In this document: positions 35,739-47,212 of the stretch, one piece after another
Position numbering within the stretch: position 1 is the first letter of the stretch
Layout: each line of letters starts with the position of its first letter
Origin: JAFLCL01 sp039809495
Lineage (GTDB): Bacteria; Myxococcota_A; Polyangia; Polyangiales; Sandaracinaceae
Length of the DNA: 64,000 nucleotides
Direction: 5' to 3'
NCBI GenBank assembly: GCA_039809495.1
Contig: JBDHVC010000016.1
Location: 21,161 to 85,160 of the forward strand
Program-made: the position numbers and the translations under genes
Notes under the pieces: generated by a model
Told to the model about the DNA's origin: nothing
Databases searched by the model: none
Seen by the model: the letters and a program-made list of their open reading frames with translations, nothing else

Positions 35739-36868
35739 GCGGGACGCCCGACCGCGCCGCGCTGGCCGCGGCGAGCGACGAGCGCGTCCTCGCGTGGATC
35801 GAGCGGGGCCTCGCTCGGCTCGCCGAGGAGGCCGAGCGAGGCCGACTCGGCCCGGACGACGTCGGCTCGCCGCTCTCGGGGCCGACGTTTCGCGACGCGA
35901 TCGTCACGAGCGCCGCCGTGCGGGTCGAGCTCGAGCAGGCGCTCGCCGCGCTCGCGGGCCTCCGCGGCCCCGAGCGGATCGCGATGGTGCTCCCGAGCAA
36001 CGTCGAGACGGTGATCGTGCGGCCGCTCGTCTGGGCGCTCCTCGCGCGCGCCGCGATCACCGTGCGCGTCTCCTCGCGCCGCCCGGGCGTCGCGGCGAGG
36101 CTCGCGTCGATCCTCGCCGAGGAGGGCTCGACGCTGGCGCGCGCGATCGCCCTCGCGCCGAGCGATCGCGCCGACGCGGCGGCGCTCCGCGACCTCGTCG
36201 AGCACGCCGAGCGCGTCCACGTCTGGGGCAGCGACGAGACGATGCGCGTCTACCGCGCCCTCGCGGGCGAGAAGCTCGTCCCGCACGGGAGCGGCCTCTC
36301 CCTCGCGCTCCTCTCCCGCGACGCGCGCCCGACGGAAGCCTCCTTCGACGCCCTCGCCCTCGACGTCGCGCGCTACGACCAGCGCGGCTGCCTCTCGCCG
36401 CAGGCGCTCCTCGTCGAGGAGGGTGGCGCCATCTCCGCCGAGGAGGCCGCGCGCGCGCTGGACACCGCGCTCACGCGCGTCGAGCGTGTCCTCCCGAGGG
36501 GCGCGCTCACCCCCGAGGAGCGCTCGGCCGAGCGGCGGTTCCGCGACACGGCGCACGCGCTCGCCGCGCTCGTCCTCGAGGGCGAGGCGCACGCGGTGTC
36601 CATCGAGCGAGGCGAGCTGCGCGGCTCGCCGGGCCTGCGCAACGTCGTCGTCCACCCGGTTGGGGCCGCGGCGATCGAGGACCTCTCGGCGCGCCTCGGG
36701 GGACACCTGAAGAGCGTGGGCGTCTTCGACGACGCGGACCTCGCGCGCGTGAGCGCCCGCCTCGCGCGGCCAACCGCTCACGTCGTCCCGCTCGGCGCGA
36801 TGCAGACGCCGAGCCTCCTCGCGCCGACCGAGGCTCGATCGCCTTGGTGCGGCCTCGCGACGCCCTAG
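35735..36868 (+). CDS. Acyl-CoA reductase (LuxC-like)
   Basis: A 377-residue protein of the LuxC/acyl-CoA reductase family within the aldehyde dehydrogenase superfamily. IAMVLPSNVETVIVRPLVWA is the nucleotide-binding start, and DVARYDQRGCLSPQALLVEE carries the catalytic cysteine in the family's hallmark DQRGCLSPQ. It would reduce an acyl-CoA or acyl-protein to an aldehyde with NADPH. Part of the C-terminal half is compact compared with Vibrio LuxC (about 480 residues). The GTG start overlaps the regulator's TGA. No luxA/B/D/E is present, so a light-producing role is not indicated; aldehyde for lipid or signal synthesis is possible. Confidence 0.78.
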
Positions 36869-36890
36869 GGCCGCGCCCGCGCGCGCCCTA
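36866..36890. terminator. Bidirectional hairpin at the end of the luxC-like gene
   Basis: TAGGGC (36866-36871) pairs with GCCCTA (36885-36890), and GCGC (36873-36876) with GCGC (36881-36884), around the loop CCGC with one bulged C. It starts at the stop codon of the reductase gene and lies 40 bases from the convergent lectin gene's stop. Likely a shared terminator without a T-run. Confidence 0.6.
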
Positions 36891-36930
36891 GGCCCTCACC
36901 GTCCGGCCCCCACCGTCCGCGAGGCTCGCC

Positions 36931-37965
36931 TCAGCCGATCGCGTGGCTGTCGTAGTGGACGATCGGGTTCCAGGGGCCGTGGCCGGCGTGGGGCTGCCAG
37001 TTGTGCCAGACGTCCTCGCCCTTGCCCCAGTAGAAGAGCTCGAGGCGGCCGTCCTGGTTCTTGCCGATCGCGAAGTCCGTCGCGTGCTCGCCGAGGACCT
37101 CCTTGTCGGTGCCCCAGTCGCCGTTCGGGCGCATCTGGAAGAGGTTTCGGATCTGCGCGTCGCCGTCGATGAAGAAGAGCTCGAGGCGGCCGTCGCGGTT
37201 CTTCGCGAGGTCGAGCACGCGCGCGCGCACCTCGAGGCTCTCGAGGCCGTGCCACTGGCCGTTCGGGCTCGTCTGCCAGTCGTGGAAGACGAGGCCGGTC
37301 GGGTCGCGGAAGAAGACCTCGAGGCGTCCGTCGGCGTTGCTCCCGACGCGGATCTCGATCGCCTTGCCGGCCATCTTCTCCGGCCCATGCCAGTCGCCGT
37401 TCGCCTTCACCTGCCAGTCGTGCAGGAGCGTTCCGTCGCCGCCGGCGTAGAAGACCTCGAGCGTTCCGTCCTCGTTCCGGCCGACGTCGAGCGCGGTCAC
37501 GGGCGCGACGTCGGCGGCGCTGAGCCGCTCGGCGCCGTGGAAGTCGCCGTTGGGGCTCGTCTGCCAGTCGTGGAGCAGGCGCCCGTGGTCGTCGATGTAG
37601 AAGACCTCGAGGCGTCCGTCGGCGTTCGCGGCGACCCGCAGGAGCTGCGCCTTGGCCGCCGCGCCGGCCTTCGCCTCGCCCTCTTTGTGGAGCGGCTTCT
37701 TGCCGACCCAGTCGCCGCCCGCCTCCTTCTGCCAGTCGTGGAAGACCTCGCCGTCGGGCGTGATCCAGAACGCCTCGAGGCGTCCGTCGGCGTTCACGCC
37801 CGTGGCGACGTGGACGGCGCGCGCCGCGAGCGTCTCCTCCGCGGCCCAGAGCCCGCTCGGGCTCTTCTGCCAGTTGTGGCGGAGCGTTCCGTCCTTCGCG
37901 ACATAGAACACCTCGAGGCGACCGTCGCGATTGAGGCCGATGGAGAGCGTGCGCTTCGTCGTCAT
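36931..37965 (-). CDS. PLL-like seven-bladed beta-propeller lectin
   Basis: A 344-residue protein built of seven repeats of about 46-50 residues with the pattern NxDGRLEVFYxxxDGxLxHxWQ, then PNGxWxGxE. This matches the PLL lectin family (Photorhabdus fucose-binding propellers); seven copies would close one propeller. Aromatic and His/Trp residues between blades are where PLL lectins bind fucose or O-methylated sugars. No signal peptide is present, as in many such lectins. An unusually good ribosome site, AAGGAGG at 37981-37975, lies nine bases before the ATG at 37965, suggesting high expression. The partner glycan is unknown. Confidence 0.8.
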   Translation of the reverse strand: MTTKRTLSIGLNRDGRLEVFYVAKDGTLRHNWQKSPSGLWAAEETLAARAVHVATGVNADGRLEAFWITPDGEVFHDWQKEAGGDWVGKKPLHKEGEAKAGAAAKAQLLRVAANADGRLEVFYIDDHGRLLHDWQTSPNGDFHGAERLSAADVAPVTALDVGRNEDGTLEVFYAGGDGTLLHDWQVKANGDWHGPEKMAGKAIEIRVGSNADGRLEVFFRDPTGLVFHDWQTSPNGQWHGLESLEVRARVLDLAKNRDGRLELFFIDGDAQIRNLFQMRPNGDWGTDKEVLGEHATDFAIGKNQDGRLELFYWGKGEDVWHNWQPHAGHGPWNPIVHYDSHAIG

Positions 37966-38027
37966 GGGTACGAGCCTCCTTGTCCGCACACCTTCTCGCA
38001 AATCGGAACCGCGGGCGCAAGGCGCCC

Positions 38028-38753
38028 TCATGCGTTCGACGAGGGCTCCTCGCGCGTGGAGGGCGCGCGCGCGAGCGCCTCCTCGACGAGCCGCGCGCCG
38101 TCCTTCACCTGCGCGAGCAAGAAGCGCGCGAGGATCTGCGCGCGATCGCGCGGATCGAGCTGGCCGTGGCGCCCGCGCGTCGCGGTGTAGAGCGTGATGG
38201 CCGTCGCCACCGAGACGTTGAGGCTCTCGACGAAGCCGACCATCGGGATGCGGTAGACGCCGCTCGCGCGCGCGCGGAGCGCGGGCGAGACGCCGCGCTT
38301 CTCGTTCCCGACGACGACCGCCGCGCGAGGGACCTTCGCGAGGTCCTCCGGCGTCATCGAGCCATGCATGTCGGCGACGAAGATCGCGTAGCCGGCCGCC
38401 TCGAGCGCGTCCGCGCAGGCCTCCGCGCTCGCGTGCGCGTGGAGCTCTAGCCAGCGCTCGGTGCCGCGGCTCACGTGCGAGGAGAACGCGAAGGGGAGGC
38501 GCCCTTCGACGAGGTGGACCTCGTGGCAGCCGAACGCGTCCGCCGAGCGCAGGATCGCCGCGCCGTTGTGGGGATCGGAGAGCCCGTCGAGGACGGGCAC
38601 GAGGCTGCGCGTGCGCTGATCGAGGACGGCCGAGAACCGCGCGAGCCGCTCCCTCGTGACGAAGGGCGTGAGCAGCTCCACGACCCGCTCCGCCGGCAGC
38701 GCGGGAGGGGGGCTCGGCTCGTAGATCACGACGTCGGGCGCGTCTCGCTTCAC
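38028..38753 (-). CDS. SpoU/TrmH-family tRNA/rRNA 2'-O-methyltransferase
   Basis: A 241-residue SPOUT methyltransferase. LSDPHNGAAILRSADAFG is motif 1 with the catalytic Asn/Arg, VVVGNEKRGVSP motif 2, and IPMVGFVESLNVSVATAI motif 3 forming the knot that holds S-adenosylmethionine. The extension at the C-terminus (about residues 200-241) is common in TrmH, which methylates G18 of tRNA. TrmH is favoured over RlmB, but motifs alone do not settle it. It lies upstream of the lectin gene on the same strand with 62 bases between. Confidence 0.88.
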   Translation of the reverse strand: MKRDAPDVVIYEPSPPPALPAERVVELLTPFVTRERLARFSAVLDQRTRSLVPVLDGLSDPHNGAAILRSADAFGCHEVHLVEGRLPFAFSSHVSRGTERWLELHAHASAEACADALEAAGYAIFVADMHGSMTPEDLAKVPRAAVVVGNEKRGVSPALRARASGVYRIPMVGFVESLNVSVATAITLYTATRGRHGQLDPRDRAQILARFLLAQVKDGARLVEEALARAPSTREEPSSNA

Positions 38754-38818
38754 GAGCGGGCTCTAGCCCCGATCCGCGCCGCGTTCGAGGGGAAACGCGC
38801 GGCCGAGGTGGCGCGCCG

Positions 38819-39376
38819 TCAGCGCGCGGGGCGCTCGCCGAGCCGCACGCCGAGGACGAGGGTGCCGCCCATGAAGCTCTGCCCCGCCAAGAAGAAGGGA
38901 TCGCCCGGCGGCGCGACGATCTCGAGGAGCGGGAGGTAGTCGCGCTGCTCGGGGCGGTTGATCGAGACGCGCACGCGGTAGCGGCCCTCCGCGGTGCGCT
39001 CCTCGACCACGAGCTGGAGGATCCGGCCGTTCGGGAGGGGGATCGTCTCGGGCTCGCCCATCGTGAGCCGCACCGTCGGGCGCGCGAGCAGGCGCATGGA
39101 GTGGAACGCGTTGAAGGGCGGCTGCCGCAGCGCGGGCATCGACGCGAGCTCGGGCGCGATCTCGCCCGCGGCCTCGCTCGCGAGGATCACGAAGACCTCC
39201 CCCGGCACGCGCGCGGGCTCGACGCGCTGGGCGGGCGGTCGCGCCTCGTCGCGCCCCGCGCGCGCGCCGTCCGCGTCGTTCGGCGCCGCCGCGGCGTGCG
39301 CGCCGACGAGCGTCGCCGTCGCGACGAGGAGCGCGAGCGGGATCGAGGTGGGGCGTTTTGCGAGGGGCTTCTGCAT
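38819..39376 (-). CDS. Exported protein of the ECF sigma operon, unknown function
   Basis: A 185-residue protein with a clear signal peptide (PLALLVATATLVGAHAAAA, cleaved near AAAPND). The mature part has GEVFVILASEAAGEIAPEL, a conserved-looking core with ILQLVVEERTAEGRYRVRVS and a C-terminal strand-rich end (GGTLVLGVRLG). I do not recognise a family. It is third in the sigma/anti-sigma operon, 16 bases after the anti-sigma-like gene, so it may be an envelope target or sensor of that system. Confidence 0.7.
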   Translation of the reverse strand: MQKPLAKRPTSIPLALLVATATLVGAHAAAAPNDADGARAGRDEARPPAQRVEPARVPGEVFVILASEAAGEIAPELASMPALRQPPFNAFHSMRLLARPTVRLTMGEPETIPLPNGRILQLVVEERTAEGRYRVRVSINRPEQRDYLPLLEIVAPPGDPFFLAGQSFMGGTLVLGVRLGERPAR

Positions 39377-39392
39377 GGCGTCGGTCGGTGGG

Positions 39393-40142
39393 TCAGAGGT
39401 GCGCGTCGCCGGGCGAGGGGTCGCCCTCGTCGTCGCTGAGCCAGACGACGGCGTAGCGCGCGCCCTCTTCGCCCTCGACGGAGAAGACCGCGCCGACGTT
39501 CGAGCCGAAGTCGACCGCGACCACCTCGGTGTGCTGGAGCTCGTCGTCGGCCTCGTCCGGAGGCGTGACCGCCGTGGCGAGCTGCGTCGACGGGGGCGTG
39601 TGGGTCGAGCCGGGGTCGCGATCGAACATCGCGATCGCCGCCGCGGCGATCGCCGCGATCCCGGCGACGATGACCATGAACGTCCGGCGGGTGCGGACCT
39701 GCCGCTCGCGGGTGCGCGCGTCCTCGTCGCGCGCGGGCGCCTCGGTGGCGCGCCCGAGCAGCTCCGCCGGAGCGCTCTCGCGCGTCGCGCTCGTCGTGCT
39801 CGCCTCGCGCTCGTCGCGCTCGCTCAGGCCGCCCTCGATGACCCGGAGCGCCGGCTTGGGGCTCGGGCTCGAGCTCGCGCGCTCGTCAGCGCCCTCGATC
39901 CGAGCGGCGACGCTCGCCCACGCCGCCTCGGCGTCGATCGCGCCGGCCTCCTCCTCGAGCGCCGCGCGCACGAGCGCTCGGACCTCGCCCAGCCCCTCGA
40001 GCTTGAGGCGCGCGCTCGAGCCGCCGCGCGCGCGCGCCCTCGCGCGGAGCGCGTCAGCCTCGTCCTTCGAGAGCTCTCCGTCGAAGAGCTGGTGGAGCTC
40101 CCGATCCTGGATCGCGTCGTCGTGTCGGTCGGAGGGTGCCAT
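39393..40142 (-). CDS. Anti-sigma factor-like membrane protein
   Basis: A 249-residue single-span protein. The cytoplasmic part (about 155 residues) begins with DRELHQLFDGELSKDEADAL, the short helical opening seen in zinc-less anti-sigma factors and putative zinc-finger proteins. TFMVIVAGIAAIAAAAIAMF is the membrane span and an acidic periplasmic tail (DDELQHTEVVAVDF) follows. Its ATG comes two bases after the sigma-factor stop (TGACCATG). By position it should bind and hold the sigma factor; no HxxxCxxC zinc motif is visible, so it is not a standard ZAS protein. Confidence 0.75.
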   Translation of the reverse strand: MAPSDRHDDAIQDRELHQLFDGELSKDEADALRARARARGGSSARLKLEGLGEVRALVRAALEEEAGAIDAEAAWASVAARIEGADERASSSPSPKPALRVIEGGLSERDEREASTTSATRESAPAELLGRATEAPARDEDARTRERQVRTRRTFMVIVAGIAAIAAAAIAMFDRDPGSTHTPPSTQLATAVTPPDEADDELQHTEVVAVDFGSNVGAVFSVEGEEGARYAVVWLSDDEGDPSPGDAHL

Positions 40143-40144
40143 GG

Positions 40145-41050
40145 TCACTCCTCGAGCTCGAGGTCGCCGTCCACGTAGCTCTTGAGCGCCTCCTGCATCT
40201 TGCGGCGCGCGTGGAAGAGCCGGCTCATGATCGTGCCCTTGGGCACCTCGAGCGCCTCGGCCATCTCCTCGTACGACATGCCCTCGATCTCGCGCAGGAG
40301 GATCACCTGTCGGTGGTACTCGGGGAGCTCGGCCAGGGCGGCCTGCACGCGCTCGAGCAGCTCGCGGCGGATCACCGCCTTGCGCGGGTTCTCGTCGAGC
40401 AGCCGCGACACGATCGCCTCGTCGCCGGGCTCGACGCCGTCGCGCCGCCGCGCGTCGTCGAATTCGACCGGCCTCGCGGTCTTGCGGCGCCTGAGCTGAT
40501 CGATGGCGAGGTTCATGACGATCCGATAGAGCCAGGTGTAGAAGGACGAGCTGCCCTGGAAGCTCGCGAGGTGCCGGTGGACCTTGACGAAGCCCTCCTG
40601 CACGCAGTCGAGCGCGTCCTGGCGGTTCTTGAGGACGCCGAACGCGACGGCGTAGACGCGCTTGTGGTAGCGCTCGAAGAGCTGGCGGAAGGCGTCCGGC
40701 TCGCCCGCCTGCGCGCGTCGGACGAGCTCCGCGTCGATCTCCCGATCGCTCGGGGCGTGGTGGAGCGCGCGCGCGTCGTCGGCCTCGAAGGCGTCGAGCT
40801 CGAGCGCCTCGGCGCGCTCGCTCGCCTCGTCGGGGCGCTCTTCGCCCTCGGTCGGGGGGAGCGGGTCGTCGGGCGGAGCCTCATGGGAACCGTCAGACGC
40901 GCCAAGCTCGGGCCGATTCACCCGCTCTTCCGCGCTCGCGGCGGCTCGTCGCGCCCGCTCGCGCGCGAGCGAACCGCTCGCGGTCGCCTTCGCTGCCTCG
41001 GCCGCCGATGTCGTCGGCCGCCCGGCCGATTCACGGGTGGAAGGAGGCAT
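40145..41050 (-). CDS. ECF RNA polymerase sigma factor
   Basis: A 301-residue sigma-70 family protein. From about residue 118, FRQLFERYHKRVYAVAFGVL is region 2.1-2.2, DALDCVQEGFVKVHRHL region 2.2-2.3 and YRIVMNLAIDQLRRRK region 2.4. Region 4 is LPEYHRQVILLREIEGMSYE followed by a helix-turn-helix with VPKGTIMSRLFHARRKM. A disordered acidic N-terminal extension of about 110 residues precedes it, which is unusual for the family; no good start lies inside that extension. AGAGGGG precedes the ATG at 41050. Targets are unknown. Confidence 0.9.
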   Translation of the reverse strand: MPPSTRESAGRPTTSAAEAAKATASGSLARERARRAAASAEERVNRPELGASDGSHEAPPDDPLPPTEGEERPDEASERAEALELDAFEADDARALHHAPSDREIDAELVRRAQAGEPDAFRQLFERYHKRVYAVAFGVLKNRQDALDCVQEGFVKVHRHLASFQGSSSFYTWLYRIVMNLAIDQLRRRKTARPVEFDDARRRDGVEPGDEAIVSRLLDENPRKAVIRRELLERVQAALAELPEYHRQVILLREIEGMSYEEMAEALEVPKGTIMSRLFHARRKMQEALKSYVDGDLELEE

Positions 41051-41132
41051 CGCCCCTCTTGTACCACGGCCACCTCCCCGAGGCGCGGTCCCCCCTCGCG
41101 GCGTCGATCGCCACGCTGTACATACGTCCACC

Positions 41133-43493
41133 ATGATCCCGAGCGTCGACCTCACCTCGTTGAACGATCCGCAGGTGGAGGCGGTCCTCTTCCCGTCCGG
41201 GCCGCTCGTGGTCTTCGCGGGCGCGGGCTCCGGCAAGACGCGGGTCATCGTGCACCGCATCGCGCACCTCGTGCTCGATCACGGGGTGCCGCCCTGGCGC
41301 ATCCTCGCCGTGACCTTCACGAACCGCGCGGCGGGGGAGATGAAGGAGCGCCTCGAGCGGCTCGTGCCGGGCGCGGCCTCGAGCCTCGCCGTCGGCACCT
41401 TCCACTCGGTCTGCGCGCGGCTCCTGCGCCGCCACGCCGACGCGATCGGCATCGCGCGCGACTTCGCCATCTACGACGACGGCGATCAGAAGGCGATGAT
41501 CGCGCGCGTCCTCAAGGACCTCGCCTACGACGAGAAGCGCCTGCCGCCGAAGATGATCGCCGCGATCATCAACCAGGCCCGGAACGAGCTCGAGGGCCCC
41601 GAGACGGTGGCGCTGCCGAGCTTCGACGGCGAGCGGATCCGCGAGGTCTTTCGGCGCTACGAGGAGCGCATGCGCCGGGCGAACGCCCTCGACTTCGGGG
41701 GCATCATCGCGCGGCTCGTCCAGGCGCTCGAGGAGGACGAGGCGCTCCGGCTCCAGCTCGCCGGACGCTTCCAGCACCTGCTCGTCGACGAATTCCAGGA
41801 CACGAACCCCGCGCAATTCCGCCTCGTCCGCGCGCTCGCGTCGGTGCACCGCAACGTCGTCGTCGTCGGCGACGACGACCAGTCGATCTACCGCTGGCGC
41901 GGCGCCGATCGCCGCAACATCCTCGACTTTCGGCGCTACTTCCCCGACGGGCAGGTCGTGAAGCTCGAGCAGAACTACCGCTCGACCCGGCGCATCCTGC
42001 GCGTGGCGCACGCGATCATCTCGAAGAACGTCGATCGCGAGCCGAAGGAGCTCTGGACCGAGAACCCGGAGGGCCCGAAGATCGAGCTCGTGCGCTGCGG
42101 CTCCGAGCGCGACGAGGCGGAGCTGGTCGTGAGCACGGCGACGCGGATGCGCGAGGCGGGCGAGCCCCTCTCGAGCCTCGCGGTCTTCTACCGCATCCAC
42201 GCGCAGTCGAGGGCGCTCGAGGAGGCGCTGCGCGGCGCGAACGTCCCCTACCGCATCGTCGGGGGCGTGCGCTTCTACGACCGCGCGGAGGTGAAGGACC
42301 TGCTCGCCTACCTGCGGCTCGTCGCGAACCCGGAGGACGACGTCTCGTTCCTGCGCGTCGTGAACACGCCCGCGCGCGGGCTCGGCAAGGTGACGATCGA
42401 TCGGCTCCTCGACGACGCCGCGAGGCACGGGACGGGCGTCTGGGCGGCCGCGGAGCGCGCGGCCTCGGCCAAGCCCGGCGGCGCGCTCGGGCGCTTCCTC
42501 GAGCTCGTGCGCGAGCTGCGCGACGAGGCGCCCGCGCTGCTCGCGGGCGAGGGTGAGGCGCGCGAGGCGTCCGGCCTGGCGGCGTTCGCGCGGCGGGTCC
42601 TCGCGAAGACGGGCTACGAGGCGGTGCTCCGCGAGGAGAACACCGCCGAGAGCGACGCGCGCCTCGAGAACCTCACGGCGCTCGTCGGTTCGATGGAGGA
42701 ATTCGAGGACGAGGAGCGCTCGGGCGACGCGCTGCGAGCGCGCCCGAGCCTCGCGACGCCCGAGGACGCGGCGACCCGCGAGCCCGGGCTCCTCACGCGC
42801 TTCCTCGAGCACGTCACGCTCGAGACGAGCCCCGCCGAGGCGGGGGACGCGAGCCCGCGCGAGCAGCTCACGCTGATGACGGTCCACGCGGCGAAGGGCC
42901 TCGAGTTCGATCACGTGATCGTGGTCGGCCTCGAGGAGCAGCTCTTCCCCTTCTCGAGCGCGCAGGACGACGGGGGCGGCGCCGAGGCGATCGAGGAGGA
43001 GCGGCGCCTCGCCTACGTCGCCTTCACGCGCGCGCGGCGCACCTTGACCCTCGCGTGGGCGACGAGCCGCTACGTCTTCGGGACGCTCCGGCTCGGCACC
43101 GCGTCCCGCTTCCTCGACGATCTGCCGAGCGCGGATCTCGAGCGGCGGACGCGCGGCGCGAGCGCGATGACGACGCACGGGTTCTCGGGCGCCGACCTCC
43201 TCGGGGACCGCTACGATCGCGACGATCGGCGCGCCGAGGGCGGCTCGCGCGGCTCCGCGCGCCACGACGACGGCTTCGAGCGCCGCTCGCTCCACGGCGC
43301 CTCGACGATCCGCCTCGAGCCGCCGAAGGAGAAGTCGGTCGAGGGCTTCGCGAGGGGCATGAAGGTGCGCCACACCCGCTACGGCGTCGGCAAGGTGAAG
43401 AGCGTCGAGGGCGGCACGCCGCCCACGATCACCGTCGACTTCCCCGGCCACGGGACGAAGCAGATCGTCGCGAAGTACCTCGACCCCGCTTGA
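41133..43493 (+). CDS. pcrA: ATP-dependent DNA helicase PcrA/UvrD
   Basis: A 786-residue superfamily 1A helicase used in repair and in removing proteins from DNA. LNDPQVEAVLFPSGPLVVFA opens motif Q, GAGSGKTRVIVHRIAHL is motif I, AVTFTNRAAGEMKERL motif Ia, LVDEFQDTNPAQFRLVRAL motif II, GDDDQSIYRWRGA motif III, QNYRSTRRIL motif IV, TVHAAKGLEFDHVIVVGLEE motif V and AFTRARRTLTLAWA motif VI. A Tudor-like tail (HTRYGVGKVKSVEGG) is typical of PcrA. ATG 41133 is the start nearest the conserved region. Confidence 0.96.
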   Translation: MIPSVDLTSLNDPQVEAVLFPSGPLVVFAGAGSGKTRVIVHRIAHLVLDHGVPPWRILAVTFTNRAAGEMKERLERLVPGAASSLAVGTFHSVCARLLRRHADAIGIARDFAIYDDGDQKAMIARVLKDLAYDEKRLPPKMIAAIINQARNELEGPETVALPSFDGERIREVFRRYEERMRRANALDFGGIIARLVQALEEDEALRLQLAGRFQHLLVDEFQDTNPAQFRLVRALASVHRNVVVVGDDDQSIYRWRGADRRNILDFRRYFPDGQVVKLEQNYRSTRRILRVAHAIISKNVDREPKELWTENPEGPKIELVRCGSERDEAELVVSTATRMREAGEPLSSLAVFYRIHAQSRALEEALRGANVPYRIVGGVRFYDRAEVKDLLAYLRLVANPEDDVSFLRVVNTPARGLGKVTIDRLLDDAARHGTGVWAAAERAASAKPGGALGRFLELVRELRDEAPALLAGEGEAREASGLAAFARRVLAKTGYEAVLREENTAESDARLENLTALVGSMEEFEDEERSGDALRARPSLATPEDAATREPGLLTRFLEHVTLETSPAEAGDASPREQLTLMTVHAAKGLEFDHVIVVGLEEQLFPFSSAQDDGGGAEAIEEERRLAYVAFTRARRTLTLAWATSRYVFGTLRLGTASRFLDDLPSADLERRTRGASAMTTHGFSGADLLGDRYDRDDRRAEGGSRGSARHDDGFERRSLHGASTIRLEPPKEKSVEGFARGMKVRHTRYGVGKVKSVEGGTPPTITVDFPGHGTKQIVAKYLDPA

Positions 43494-43508
43494 CGGTGCG
43501 CCCCCCGA

Positions 43509-45899
<2,391 letters not shown>

Positions 45900-46056
45900 C
45901 TTCGGCCTCGGTCCCGAGAAGAGGGACGTCGAGCACCGTAGGTTTCCGTTCGGTGGTGTCACCCAACCCCATCGGGGAGGCGAGGACGCGCGCGCGGTGG
46001 GGACGAGAGCCCCCGCGCGCGGGCGCACGGCGCGACGCTCACCGCGTCGGTCGGCG

Positions 46057-46072
46057 CGGCGCGTTCGCGCCG
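46057..46072 (-). terminator. Hairpin after prfA
   Basis: CGGCGCG (46057-46063) pairs with CGCGCCG (46066-46072) immediately after the prfA stop on the minus strand, realistically six pairs with a four-base loop. No T-run. A likely end of the prfA transcript ahead of lon. Confidence 0.45.
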
Positions 46073-47149
46073 TCAGACGACGAGGCGGCCCTGCCGCTCG
46101 AGCAGCTCGGCCGTGTGGCGCGTGCGGAGCGCCGTGAAGAGCTCGTCGAGGTCGCCGTTCAGGATGGCGTCGAGGCGATGGAGCGTGAGGCCGATGCGGT
46201 GGTCGGTGACGCGGCTCTGCGGGTAGTTGTAGGTGCGGATCTTCTCGGAGCGCTCGCCGGTGCCGACCATGCTCTTGCGCTCCTTGGCCTCGGCCGCGTG
46301 CGCCGCCTCCCGCTCGCGCTCGAGCAGGCGCGCGCGGAGCACCTTCAGCGCGCGCGCCTTGTTCTTGATCTGCGAGCGCTCGTCCTGGCACTTCACGATG
46401 AGGCCGCTCGGCCGGTGGAGGATCTGGACGGCGCTGTTGGTGGTGTTGACGCCCTGACCGCCCGGTCCGCCCGCGGCGGCGATGGAGATCTCGAGGTCCC
46501 GCTCGTCGAGCTGGACGTCGACCTCGTCCGCCTCGGGGAGGACCGCGACGGTCGCGGTCGAGGTGTGGATGCGGCCCTGGCTCTCCGTCGCCGGCACGCG
46601 CTGGACGCGGTGGACGCCGCCCTCGAAGCGCAGCCGCGAGTAGACGCGCTCGCCGGTGAACGAGGCGATGAGCTCCTTGACGCCGCCCGCGCTCGCCTCG
46701 CTCGTCGAGAGGACCTCGACCTTCCAGCCGACACGCTCGGCGTAGCGCGCGTACATGCGGAAGAGATCCGCCGCGAAGAGCGCGGCCTCCTCGCCGCCCG
46801 TGCCGCTCCGGATCTCGACGATGGTGTCGCGCGCGTCGTTCGGGTCGGAGGGGAGGAGCAGGACCTCGAGCTCCGCCTCGAGCGCGGCGTGCTCCCGCTC
46901 GAGCGCGGGCAGCTCCTCCTCGACGAGTTCGCGGAGCTCGGGATCGGCGAGCGCCGCGCGATCCTCGGCGATCTTGCGCTCGACGGCGCGCAGGCGGGCG
47001 TACGCGGCGCTGAGCGCGCCGAGCTCGGCGTGCTCGCGGCGCAGGCTCGCGTAGCGCTTGGCGTCCGCGATCACCTCTGGCAAGCAGATCAGCTCCTCGA
47101 GCTCGCGGAAGCGAGCGGCGAGCGCGTCGAGCTTGTCGAAGGGGAGCAT
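46073..47149 (-). CDS. prfA: Peptide chain release factor 1
   Basis: RF1 ends translation at UAA and UAG. The 358-residue protein has the tripeptide codon-reading motif in RVPATESQGRIHTSTATVAV, which is the RF1 and not the RF2 (SPF) form, and GGPGGQGVNTTNSAVQI with the GGQ that catalyses peptide release. LPSDPNDARDTIVEIRSGTG is the domain 2 start. The ATG at 47149 is chosen over a longer frame because MLPFDKLDAL is the usual start. prmC (hemK), often downstream, is absent here. Confidence 0.96.
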   Translation of the reverse strand: MLPFDKLDALAARFRELEELICLPEVIADAKRYASLRREHAELGALSAAYARLRAVERKIAEDRAALADPELRELVEEELPALEREHAALEAELEVLLLPSDPNDARDTIVEIRSGTGGEEAALFAADLFRMYARYAERVGWKVEVLSTSEASAGGVKELIASFTGERVYSRLRFEGGVHRVQRVPATESQGRIHTSTATVAVLPEADEVDVQLDERDLEISIAAAGGPGGQGVNTTNSAVQILHRPSGLIVKCQDERSQIKNKARALKVLRARLLEREREAAHAAEAKERKSMVGTGERSEKIRTYNYPQSRVTDHRIGLTLHRLDAILNGDLDELFTALRTRHTAELLERQGRLVV

Positions 47150-47212
47150 GAGGGCTCGCGTTTCTACGATGGCCAGGGGCGCGAGCAACTCCTCGCCGCG
47201 CACCGCGCGCGG

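Noticed and set aside
41090..41132. Possible LexA box (CTGTACATACG) before pcrA
   Set aside because: Only one half fits the CTGT-N8-ACAG pattern and it does not match a known myxobacterial SOS box. Kept out of the features.
45900..46056. Heat-shock promoter or CIRCE element for lon
   Set aside because: No CIRCE inverted repeat or sigma-32 -35/-10 pair is visible. GGTGTCACCC is only an imperfect palindrome.
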